Below are positions 1 to 7,086 of a stretch of DNA of 14,915 nucleotides, piece after piece. The stretch spans positions 1 through 14,915 of the forward strand of contig JAPLOT010000024.1 of assembly GCA_026400595.1 (NCBI GenBank), written 5' to 3'. Source of the stretch: Alphaproteobacteria bacterium (lineage in GTDB: Bacteria > Pseudomonadota > Alphaproteobacteria > Rhizobiales > Aestuariivirgaceae). The notes beneath the pieces are model-generated. The model was not told the DNA's origin, did not search any database, and saw only the letters and a program-made list of their open reading frames with translations. Made by a program: the position numbers and the translations under genes. Position 1 is the first letter of the stretch, and each line of letters begins with the position of its first letter.

Positions 1-787
1 CGGCGGCGCGGCCCTCTTCGGCGTCGACCGGCTTCTCGCGACGGGTATAGGGCCGGCGCGGCTTGCGTTCGGCGGCAGGGGCCGCTGCCGTCTCGTCAGG
101 TGCATCGCCCGCTGTCTCAGTAGCAGGCAAAGGCGCCGGCCGCCGCAGGAAGCTCGGGGCTTCCCACTGGCTCTGATCCTCTGTGGATTCAGCGCGCGCA
201 GGCGGCGCTGCTTCACGTGGCTGCGCATTGCCACGGGCTTCTGCGTTGCCGGCCGGCTGGCCGTCACGGCGGTCCTGGAAGCGGGGCCGGTTGCGGTCAC
301 GGTTGTCGCGGTTGCCGCGGTCGTCGCGCTGATCGCGATTCTGGCGGAAATTCTGCTGCGGCTGCTGCTGGCGCTCGCCGTCGCTCTCCCGCGGCTGGTC
401 GCCCTGGCCCTGATCGACGGCGCGGGGCTGAGCTTGAATCTCGGCACCATCCTCGTCGCCCTCTTCGTCCTGGTCGTCGTCAGGGCGGCGGAACTGTTGC
501 TGCATCTGCTGGTTATAGGCCTGGGCCGCGGCCACGATGCGGAGGTAGTGCTCGGCGAACTGATAGTAGCTCTCGGCTGTGACATTATCACCCGAGACCT
601 GGGCATCGCGGCCCAGCTGGAGATACTTGTCGGCGATGGTCTGAGCGGTGCCCCGGACCTTCACATCCGGCCCGTTGCTCTCATAGACCCGGCTCAGCGG
701 ATTGCCGCCGCCATTGCCGCCGCCTCCACCCCCGCCGCTGCTGCGATGGCGGTTACGGTTACGCTGCTTGTTGTGCCCGGTTCTCAT
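1..787 (-). CDS. DUF4167 domain protein, 3' end beyond the window
   Basis: This gene is read from an ATG at 787-785 and stays open to base 1 (262 codons seen), so its C-terminus lies outside the window. An AGGA Shine-Dalgarno lies 7 nt before the ATG. The N-terminus is basic and Asn/Arg-rich (MRTGHNKQRNRNRHR), followed by a glycine run at residues 18-28. Next comes the conserved DUF4167 core at about 30-85, with NPLSRVYESNGPDVKVRGTA and then an Ala/Tyr-rich helical part (SGDNVTAESYYQFAEHYLRI). From about residue 100 the protein is low-complexity and rich in Gln, Arg, Asp and Asn, then Ala/Pro/Glu. That looks like a disordered, possibly RNA-binding tail, which is my inference. The family is known mainly from Alphaproteobacteria and has no assigned biochemical role. 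It commonly follows prmC, as here, and often precedes clpB. The family call is secure; the function is unknown. Confidence 0.9.
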   Translation of the reverse strand, partial: MRTGHNKQRNRNRHRSSGGGGGGGNGGGNPLSRVYESNGPDVKVRGTAQTIADKYLQLGRDAQVSGDNVTAESYYQFAEHYLRIVAAAQAYNQQMQQQFRRPDDDQDEEGDEDGAEIQAQPRAVDQGQGDQPRESDGERQQQPQQNFRQNRDQRDDRGNRDNRDRNRPRFQDRRDGQPAGNAEARGNAQPREAAPPARAESTEDQSQWEAPSFLRRPAPLPATETAGDAPDETAAAPAAERKPRRPYTRREKPVDAEEGRAA

Positions 788-1115
788 GTCGTGTCCTGGT
801 CAATGGGTCCTGTTCGCCCTTGGGCTCCCGCACATGCGTGACGGAACCTGTCGGACCGATGCTCAAGAAGTGAGCTGTTCCAAATACAAACCCGTTGGTT
901 GCTGTGAGTCTCTGCCGCTGGCCGGGCCTGCCGCAGGCCATGCCAATCCCCCGATTTGCTCCGGATTTAGTATGTCGGACCACCAATTCCTGGCCGGTCA
1001 TCCACGCTTCGCCCCGGCGCCATCACAAAGGGCAGAAGAACTCTATGCACCGTATCTAGCGGAGTAGCGGCTGATTTCCAATGCTTTTGTTTGGCCGTGT
1101 CCACAGGACGAAGCG
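788..1115. other. Intergenic region between prmC and the DUF4167 gene
   Basis: These 328 bases hold no convincing gene; the short open frames on both strands lack family-like sequence. The clearest structure is a small perfect hairpin at 925-939, GGCCTG-CCG-CAGGCC, with no T-run on either side, so it is not a standard terminator. A weak sigma70-like promoter for the DUF4167 gene may lie on the minus strand: TTGGAA at 1081-1076, a 17-bp spacer, then TAGATA at 1058-1053. It would give a long 5' leader of about 260 nt. Both calls are tentative. Confidence 0.4.
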
Positions 1116-1958
1116 TTAACCAAGCCTGAGCGACAGGCACCGGTCATGGCCCCCAAGGTCTTGGAATCGTTTGACATTGCGAAATCCGGCCGCGGCGAAG
1201 AGGGCCGACACATCGTCCGCCTGGCCGGCGCCGATCTCGACCAGCACATGACCGTCGGGGTTCAGATGGGCCGCCGCGTGGCGGGCGATTGCCCGATAGG
1301 CCTCAAGCCCGTCCGGCCCGCCAGTCAGCGCAGCCAGGGGATCGTAGTCGCGCACATCGGCGGCCAGTCCGGGAATGTCGCTGGCGGGGATGTAAGGGGG
1401 GTTGCAAAGGATCAGGTCGAAGCTGCCGCTCACCGGCGCGAACCACGAGCCCTGCCGCAGCTGCAAGCGGGACAGCACGCCGTGCCGCTCCGCATTCGAC
1501 CGGGCGATGGCGAGCGCCTCAGGCGAAAGATCGGTGGCAAGGCCGGTCGTGTCGGGACGCTCCGCCAGAAGTGTGACCGCGATGATGCCCGAGCCGGTGC
1601 CCAGATCGAGCAGGCGCGAGCGGGGCCTGATCAGCGCCAGTGCGGCATCAATCAGGGTTTCGGTATCGGGTCGGGGATCGAGCACGTCGGGGGTCAGTCT
1701 GAAGCTGCGGCCATAGAAGTCGCGGGCTCCGAGGATGCGCGAAACAGGTTCATGTGCCAGTCGCCGCGTCATGAATGCCTCGAACTGTGCCAGCGCCTCT
1801 GCCGAGAGACGGCGTTCCGGTTCGGCGATGATGTCTTCGTGGCTGACATTGGCTGTCGCCTGCAACAGGAGACGGGCGTCCAGCGCTGCCGTGTCGCTGA
1901 TGAGGGCCAGCCGGCGCCGCGCCGCCAGCAGCGCCCCAGCGATTGAGTCAGGCGGCAT
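1116..1958 (-). CDS. prmC: Peptide chain release factor N5-glutamine methyltransferase PrmC
   Basis: PrmC (HemK) uses S-adenosylmethionine to methylate the glutamine of the GGQ motif in release factors RF1 and RF2, which raises termination efficiency. The 280-residue protein has the family's usual length and layout. A helical N-terminal substrate-binding domain covers about 1-85. The PRPDTE segment sits at 95-100, SAM motif I DLGTGSG at 118-124, and the catalytic NPPY tetrapeptide at 186-189. The first ATG overlaps the last codons and stop of prfA by 11 bp, and a GAGGA ribosome site lies inside prfA. This indicates translational coupling of the enzyme to its own substrate. Nothing is missing or unusual in the protein. 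Family assignment is firm because of NPPY and the prfA neighbour. Confidence 0.96.
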   Translation of the reverse strand: MPPDSIAGALLAARRRLALISDTAALDARLLLQATANVSHEDIIAEPERRLSAEALAQFEAFMTRRLAHEPVSRILGARDFYGRSFRLTPDVLDPRPDTETLIDAALALIRPRSRLLDLGTGSGIIAVTLLAERPDTTGLATDLSPEALAIARSNAERHGVLSRLQLRQGSWFAPVSGSFDLILCNPPYIPASDIPGLAADVRDYDPLAALTGGPDGLEAYRAIARHAAAHLNPDGHVLVEIGAGQADDVSALFAAAGFRNVKRFQDLGGHDRCLSLRLG

Positions 1959-3024
1959 TGTCCTCGGCCGCCAGGAGTTCGGCCTGATGGCTGGTCATCA
2001 GTGCCTGGACAAGTTCTTCGAGCGCCGGGCCCTCGATGATCTGGTCGAGCTTGTAGAGAGTGAGATTGATGCGGTGGTCGGTCACCCGTCCTTGCGGGAA
2101 GTTATAGGTGCGTATGCGCTCCGAGCGGTCGCCGGAGCCGACCTGGCCCTTGCGCTGGGCCGAGCGGGCGTCGTCGATCCGCTGGCGTTCCAGTTCGTAG
2201 AGCCTCGCCCGCAGGATCTTCATCGCCTTGTTCTTGTTCTTGAGCTGGGACTTCTCGTCCTGCTGGGCAACCGCGATGCCCGTCGGGAGGTGGGTGATGC
2301 GCACTGCCGAATCGGTTGTGTTCACCGACTGTCCGCCTGGTCCCGAAGAGCGGAACACATCGATGCGCAGATCCTTGTCCTCGATCTTGATATCCACTTC
2401 CTCGGCCTCGGGAAGCACTGCGACCGTGGCGGCGGATGTATGGATCCGGCCCTGCGTCTCGGTTGCCGGCACGCGCTGCACGCGGTGCACGCCCGATTCG
2501 AACTTCAGGTGGGCGAAGGCGCCCGAGCCGTAGATGTTCGAGATGACTTCCTTGTAGCCGCCGTGCTCGCCCTCGCTGGCCGAGATCACTTCCACTTTCC
2601 AGCCCTTCGATGACGCATAGCGTTGATACATGCGGAACAGGTCGCCGGCGAAGATCGCGGCCTCGTCACCGCCGGTGCCGGCGCGAACCTCGAGGATCAC
2701 GTTGCGTTCGTCGGCCGCATCCTTGGGCAGCAGGAGAATGCGGATGTCGTGTTCCATCTGTGCGATGCGCGAGTCAAGCTCCGGCTTCTCGGTCGCGGCC
2801 ATGTCCGCCATCTCGCCTCCGGCCGCCAGCATGTCCTCGACGTCGCGGCGCTCGCCATAGGCCTTCTTCAGCCCCATGGCGGCCCGCGCCGCGGGCTCGA
2901 GCTCGGAATACTCCTTCGACAGCTTCACGAAGGATTCGCCTGATGCGCCGCTCGAAAGCGCATGCTCGACGGACGCGAAACGGTGGATGATGCGATCCAG
3001 TTTTTCGATGGCAACGGCAGTCAT
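1948..3024 (-). CDS. prfA: Peptide chain release factor 1 (RF1)
   Basis: RF1 recognises UAA and UAG stop codons in the ribosomal A site and triggers hydrolysis of peptidyl-tRNA. The 358-residue protein is standard length. The stop-codon-reading tripeptide PAT lies at 186-188, which marks RF1 rather than RF2 (SPF). The catalytic GGQ is at 230-232 within SSGPGGQSVNTTDSA. The helical N-terminal domain and the C-terminal segment with RIRTYNFPQGRVTDHRIN are typical. The ATG at 3024 has only a poor Shine-Dalgarno and lies 43 bp after dtd, so it may depend on readthrough from upstream genes. It overlaps prmC, whose product should methylate Gln232. Confidence 0.97.
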   Translation of the reverse strand: MTAVAIEKLDRIIHRFASVEHALSSGASGESFVKLSKEYSELEPAARAAMGLKKAYGERRDVEDMLAAGGEMADMAATEKPELDSRIAQMEHDIRILLLPKDAADERNVILEVRAGTGGDEAAIFAGDLFRMYQRYASSKGWKVEVISASEGEHGGYKEVISNIYGSGAFAHLKFESGVHRVQRVPATETQGRIHTSAATVAVLPEAEEVDIKIEDKDLRIDVFRSSGPGGQSVNTTDSAVRITHLPTGIAVAQQDEKSQLKNKNKAMKILRARLYELERQRIDDARSAQRKGQVGSGDRSERIRTYNFPQGRVTDHRINLTLYKLDQIIEGPALEELVQALMTSHQAELLAAEDNAA

Positions 3025-3067
3025 GGGCGGCGCTTGTAGCCGATGCCCGGCGCTTTCGCAAAGTGGC

Positions 3068-3520
3068 TTACGGCGACTTTGCGGTATCGAACCAAATGGT
3101 CACCGGGCCGTCATTGACGAGGCTAACCTGCATGTCCGCGCCGAAGACGCCGGTCTCGACCCGCAGTCCATGGCTGCGGAGAGCGGAACAGAAATACTGG
3201 TAGAGCCGTTCGCCCTCGGCCGGCGGCGCGGCCCGCGAGAAGCCCGGGCGATTACCGCTTTCCATGCCATCGGCGGCAAGCGTGAACTGGCTGACCACAA
3301 GCACGGCGCCATCCACGGCGACCAGCGGCAGGTTCATCTTGCCGGCATTGTCCCTGAAGATGCGAAGCGCGGCGATCTTGCGGGCAAGCGTGTCGGCATC
3401 GGCCTCTCGGTCGCCCGCCATGGCACAGACCAGGACCAGAAAGCCGCAGCCGATGTCACCGGCAATGCGGTCATCGATCGCGACAGATGCGCTGGTGACG
3501 CGCTGAACAAGTCCGCGCAA
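3068..3520 (-). CDS. dtd: D-aminoacyl-tRNA deacylase, TTG start
   Basis: DTD hydrolyses D-aminoacyl-tRNAs (and Gly-tRNA-Ala), keeping D-amino acids out of proteins; it acts in the cytoplasm as a homodimer. The 150-residue product carries both active-site signatures: SQFTL at 77-81 and the Gly-cisPro element NDGPVT at 136-141. I chose the TTG at 3520-3518 because it gives MRGLVQRV, matching the usual family N-terminus (MRALVQRV) and length of about 145-150. The same frame runs upstream to an ATG at 3646, but that would add 42 residues read out of frame inside the RodZ-like gene, with no family resemblance. The ATG overlapping the upstream stop (ATGA) is in the wrong frame. The start lies 10 nt after the RodZ-like stop with no strong Shine-Dalgarno, so translational coupling is likely. 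Confidence 0.93.
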   Translation of the reverse strand: MRGLVQRVTSASVAIDDRIAGDIGCGFLVLVCAMAGDREADADTLARKIAALRIFRDNAGKMNLPLVAVDGAVLVVSQFTLAADGMESGNRPGFSRAAPPAEGERLYQYFCSALRSHGLRVETGVFGADMQVSLVNDGPVTIWFDTAKSP

Positions 3521-3530
3521 GCGCTGCCGA

Positions 3531-4634
3531 TCATCCGTTGCCGCCCAGGCTCTTGAGATCGAGCGGCCGGCCGACCAGGATTTCGCCCGGCGTGCCGAGG
3601 ATTCCCTTTTCCTTGCCATCGATGAGGTAGGCGAGCAGTCCGCCATCGCGCGCGATGACCACCAGGCCCTCGCGGTTCGGCACTTTGTAGGTGTCGCCCT
3701 TGTTCAGCATCTGGGTCAGCACCACGTTGCCGCGGGCGTCCTCGATGCGGATCCACACCGGCGCCTTGGCCTTCAGCGTCAGTCGGCTGTCCTCGTTCTT
3801 GATGCCGAATTCGCGCCCGTCGCCGGTCATGGCAACATCGTCGGCCGAGGGCACTGCGCCGATGGAGGCGGTCTGTTCCTTGGACGCCGGGATCGACTTG
3901 CTGATCAGGTCGTCAAGCCCGTCGAGGCCGGTGCCTGCGAGATCGTCCGCCGTATATTCGGCGGCTGCCGCGACGCGCTCGTCGTCCGTCATCGGTTCGT
4001 CTGTGATCTTGATCTCGGCCGTCTCGCCCTGGGCCGGCGCGGTCGGCGGCTCGATCTGCGGAAGTTCGCGCGTCTCGGCCATCTGTCCGGAAGGTGCGAG
4101 GTCGGCCGCATCCGGCATCATCATGTAGCTGACGCCCGCAAACAGCATCACCGCACCGGCCAGCGATGCGACAAGGCCGCCAGCGCCGCCAGGAATTCCA
4201 TTCAGCTTGAAGGCGAACTTCGGCATCTGCGGCAGCTTGCCGAACTTCAGGATCTTGGCGCTCGAGAGTGGCGCCGGATTGGCGGGGTGATTGGCCTTCG
4301 GCGCGATGACCGGGCGCGGCAGGAACTGGGCGTAATGCTGGACCAGGGGCTCCGGGTCGAAGCCCAGGTATTGCGCATAGGTGCCGATCATTTCCAGGGC
4401 TTCGACACGCTCGGGCATGCGGGTCATGTCGCCGAATTCGATGGCCTCGATGTGATAGGGATGGATGCCGGTCATCTCGCCGGCCTGATCCAGCGTCTCG
4501 CCGCGTGTCTCGCGCTCGTGCTGCAGATACCAGCCGGCTTCGCCGAGAGGATCCAGGGTTCCATCCGGCTTCTCGCGGGCGTAGTCGTTTGCGGCCGGGT
4601 TCTGGCGATCGTGATCGGCGGTGCTGTCACGCAT
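3531..4634 (-). CDS. RodZ-like membrane-anchored HTH protein (HTH_25 / DUF4115)
   Basis: The 367-residue protein has the RodZ architecture. A cytoplasmic Xre-type helix-turn-helix of the HTH_25 kind lies at about 33-100 (GWYLQHERETRGETLDQAGE onward). A basic linker follows, then one membrane span at about 150-172 and an acidic, Ala/Thr-rich extracytoplasmic stretch at about 175-280. A DUF4115-type beta domain ends the protein at about 285-360 (LTLKAKAPVWIRIEDARGN..., VVIARDGGLLAYLIDG). RodZ proteins link MreB to the cell-elongation machinery; whether this one does so or acts elsewhere is not shown by the sequence, so I give no symbol. The gene sits between ptsP and dtd. A near-consensus CtrA-type box and short inverted repeats lie just upstream. 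Domain call is strong, cellular role inferred. Confidence 0.85.
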   Translation of the reverse strand: MRDSTADHDRQNPAANDYAREKPDGTLDPLGEAGWYLQHERETRGETLDQAGEMTGIHPYHIEAIEFGDMTRMPERVEALEMIGTYAQYLGFDPEPLVQHYAQFLPRPVIAPKANHPANPAPLSSAKILKFGKLPQMPKFAFKLNGIPGGAGGLVASLAGAVMLFAGVSYMMMPDAADLAPSGQMAETRELPQIEPPTAPAQGETAEIKITDEPMTDDERVAAAAEYTADDLAGTGLDGLDDLISKSIPASKEQTASIGAVPSADDVAMTGDGREFGIKNEDSRLTLKAKAPVWIRIEDARGNVVLTQMLNKGDTYKVPNREGLVVIARDGGLLAYLIDGKEKGILGTPGEILVGRPLDLKSLGGNG

Positions 4635-4658
4635 GGTGCTACTCTCGGTTACGGGTCC

Positions 4659-4674
4659 GTTAACCGTTTGCTAA
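4659..4674 (-). promoter_or_regulatory. Possible CtrA-binding box upstream of the RodZ-like gene
   Basis: On the minus strand the sequence reads TTAG-CAAACGG-TTAAC, eight of nine bases of the alphaproteobacterial CtrA consensus TTAA-N7-TTAAC. It ends about 24 nt before the ATG at 4634. Around it lie a perfect inverted repeat GTTTGC-TAAG-GCAAAC (4666-4681) and arms CGGTTA/TAACCG (4646-4651 and 4661-4666). No clear -35/-10 pair could be placed. CtrA control is an inference from the match alone. Confidence 0.33.
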
Positions 4675-4705
4675 GGCAAACTTTCCCTTAAAATGACCGA
4701 GAATG

Positions 4706-4738
4706 GTGAACGGCTTGCTAACGCGGCCGCGCGTTCAC
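4706..4738 (-). repeat. Inverted repeat at the ptsP 3' end
   Basis: Arms GTGAACG (4706-4712) and CGTTCAC (4732-4738) flank a 19-nt loop that holds the palindrome CGCGGCCGCG (4722-4731). On the minus strand the structure begins in the last sense codon and stop of ptsP. A TTTT run occurs only about 13 nt beyond the second arm. It could attenuate transcription between ptsP and the RodZ-like gene, but it is not a canonical intrinsic terminator. Confidence 0.3.
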
Positions 4739-6999
4739 AGCACCACGCCGTTGCGCTGGGCGAATTCGAGCAGCTCCGGACGGATCGAGTGCAGGGGGCT
4801 GCGCAGCAGGGGCTCCATGAAGCTCCACAACCTGCCGCGGTCGAGGGTTCGCACCATGGCCTTCACCGCGCCCACGGCAGAGGGCACCATCGAGATTGAC
4901 GTCAGGCCGATGCCGATGAGGCCCATCGCTTCCAGCGGCCGTCCGCCCAGTTCGCCGCATAGGGTCACCGGCTTGCCATGCTGCTCGGCCTTCTCGACGA
5001 TCTGCCGCATGGCGCCAAGCGCGGCCGGGCTCAACGGGTCATAACGGCCTGCGAGCTTGGGATTGCCGCGGTCGGACGCGAAGAGGAACTGCACCAGATC
5101 GTTCGACCCGATGGAGGCGAAGTCGACCTGCGGCAGCAGATGGTCGAGTTGCCAGATGAGCGATGGGATCTCGATCATCACCCCGAGCTTCAGAGGCTGG
5201 GGCAGCCGGTGTCCGCGCTTCAGCAGATAGACCTTCTCGATCTCCACCACCTCGATTGCCCGCTTGTATTCATCGACATCGGCAATCATCGGGAACATGA
5301 CCTTGAGCGGCGCGCCATCGGCGGCCAGCATCAGGGCACGCAGCTGCAGGCGCAGCAGCGCCGGGCGGTCCAGCGACATGCGGATCGAGCGCCAGCCGAG
5401 CGCGGGGTTCTCTTCCTTGGGCTGGCGCAGGTAGGGCAGGATCTTGTCGGCGCCGATATCGAGTGTGCGGAAGGTCACCGGCTTGCCCCTGGCCTGCTCG
5501 ATGATGGTGGCGTAGTGCCGGATCTGCGAGGTCAGCCGCGGGAAGCGCTGGGCCAGCATGAACTGCAGCTCGGTGCGGTAGAGTCCGATGCCCTCCGCGC
5601 CGGAATCATGCAGATGCGGCAGGTCGACGATCAGGCCGGCATTGATGTTGAGTTCGATCTTCACGCCATCTTTCGAAATGGCGGGAACATCGCGCAGAGC
5701 TGCATACTGGGCCTGCTTCTTGGCATAGAAGCGTACCTTCTCGGCATAGGCCTTCTGCAGGTCGGCGGTTGGCCGCACGAAGACCTCGCCTGTTCCGCCA
5801 TCGGCGATGAGCGGGCTGCCGGTATCGACGAGATCGATGAGCCCTTCCGCCTGGCCCACGGCGGGAATGCCCAGCGCCCGCGCCACGATGGCGACATGGC
5901 TGGTCTTGCCGCCTTCCTCGAGGATCACGCCGCGCAACTTGGTGCGGTCATAGTCGAGGAGTTCCGCCGGCCCCATGTTGCGCGCCACCACGATCGCGTT
6001 CTGTGGCAGATCGCTGCGCGAGGCTGTGGCCATGGCGCCGGTCAGGATGCGCAGCAGCCGGTTCGACAGGTCGTCGAGATCGTGCATGCGGTCGCGGAGA
6101 TAGGGATCGGGCGTGCGCATCATGCGGGCGCGATTGTCGTTCTGCACGCGCTCCACCGCGGCCTCGGCGGTGAGGCCGGTATCGATCGCCTCGCGCAGCC
6201 GGTTCACCCAGCCCTTGTCATGGGCGAACATGCGGATGGTTTCGAGCACATCCGAGTACTCGGTGGCGCGTTGCGCATCCGACCCGTCGAGCAGCTCGTC
6301 CACATGGGTGCGCAGCTGATGAATGGCATCTTCCAGGCGCTTGCGCTCGGCGGGCACATTCTCGGCGATGAGGTTGAGGATGACGACGCGGGGTTCGTGC
6401 AGGACCGCATAGCCAAGTGCCACGCCCTCCGCCAGTGAATCGCCCCGGATGACGTGGCTGCGCACATGGGCTACGTCGGCGGCCACTTCGCTTGCAACTT
6501 CGCGAAGCTCGCCCGAGGCGATGACCTCGGCCAGAACCATGGCGGTTGTTTGCAGCGCCTCTTCTTCCTCTTCGGTGTAGTGGCGCCGCGTGCGGTTCTG
6601 CACGACCAGCACGCCGATGACCGTGCCGGCGCGCATGATCGGCACGCCGAGGAAGGCATGATAGATCTCTTCGCCGGTCTCGGGCAGATACTTGAAGGCC
6701 GGATGATCCTGTGCCTCGGCGAGGTTGAGGCCGATCGCCTCCTCGGCAATGGTGCCCACGAGGCCCTCGCCGGTCTTGAGCTTCGACTTGTGAACGGCTT
6801 CGCCCTTCAGGCCTTCGGTGGCGTACAGCTCCAGCACGTCGCCGGGCCGCATCACATAGATGGAGCAGACCTCTGCCACCATGTTGGCAGCAATGACCTT
6901 GACGATCTTGTCGAGCCGCTTTTGCGCAGCAACCGGCTCCGCCATGACCTCGCGGAGCCGCTTGAGCAGGACACGCGGGCCAAGGGCAGAGCCAGCCAT
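4735..6999 (-). CDS. ptsP: PEP-protein phosphotransferase PtsP (EI-Ntr)
   Basis: PtsP is the first kinase of the nitrogen-related PTS: it takes phosphate from phosphoenolpyruvate and passes it to NPr (PtsO), then EIIA-Ntr, a regulatory rather than sugar-transporting cascade. The 754-residue protein starts with a GAF sensor domain at about 20-165, which separates EI-Ntr from sugar EI. A PTS EI N-terminal domain follows, then the phospho-histidine motif GGKTSHVAIVARALGIPAVG with His368. The TIM-barrel PEP-binding domain carries RTLDIGADK at 511-519, GLYRTE at 472-477 and catalytic Cys681 in TLCGELGG. In other Proteobacteria the GAF domain senses glutamine and 2-oxoglutarate balance. It lies 87 bp after lysC with an AGGA ribosome site. 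No ptsO or ptsN is in the window. All key residues are present. Confidence 0.96.
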   Translation of the reverse strand: MAGSALGPRVLLKRLREVMAEPVAAQKRLDKIVKVIAANMVAEVCSIYVMRPGDVLELYATEGLKGEAVHKSKLKTGEGLVGTIAEEAIGLNLAEAQDHPAFKYLPETGEEIYHAFLGVPIMRAGTVIGVLVVQNRTRRHYTEEEEEALQTTAMVLAEVIASGELREVASEVAADVAHVRSHVIRGDSLAEGVALGYAVLHEPRVVILNLIAENVPAERKRLEDAIHQLRTHVDELLDGSDAQRATEYSDVLETIRMFAHDKGWVNRLREAIDTGLTAEAAVERVQNDNRARMMRTPDPYLRDRMHDLDDLSNRLLRILTGAMATASRSDLPQNAIVVARNMGPAELLDYDRTKLRGVILEEGGKTSHVAIVARALGIPAVGQAEGLIDLVDTGSPLIADGGTGEVFVRPTADLQKAYAEKVRFYAKKQAQYAALRDVPAISKDGVKIELNINAGLIVDLPHLHDSGAEGIGLYRTELQFMLAQRFPRLTSQIRHYATIIEQARGKPVTFRTLDIGADKILPYLRQPKEENPALGWRSIRMSLDRPALLRLQLRALMLAADGAPLKVMFPMIADVDEYKRAIEVVEIEKVYLLKRGHRLPQPLKLGVMIEIPSLIWQLDHLLPQVDFASIGSNDLVQFLFASDRGNPKLAGRYDPLSPAALGAMRQIVEKAEQHGKPVTLCGELGGRPLEAMGLIGIGLTSISMVPSAVGAVKAMVRTLDRGRLWSFMEPLLRSPLHSIRPELLEFAQRNGVVL

Positions 7000-7086
7000 C
7001 AGCCTGTGTCCTCGCGCGTGGTTACGCGCACCGCTTTGGCGCGCATGCAGTCGGGACGGCTATGGGTGATGAACAGGCGCATCGGG

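Noticed and set aside
759..1001. Small minus-strand frame in the gap before the DUF4167 gene
   Set aside because: It overlaps the DUF4167 start in another frame, has no convincing ribosome site and shows no family resemblance.
7014..7029. Inverted repeat GCGCGT-GGTT-ACGCGC between lysC and ptsP
   Set aside because: It is short, GC-only in its arms and lacks a T-run. Such repeats arise often in this base composition, so I do not call it a terminator.
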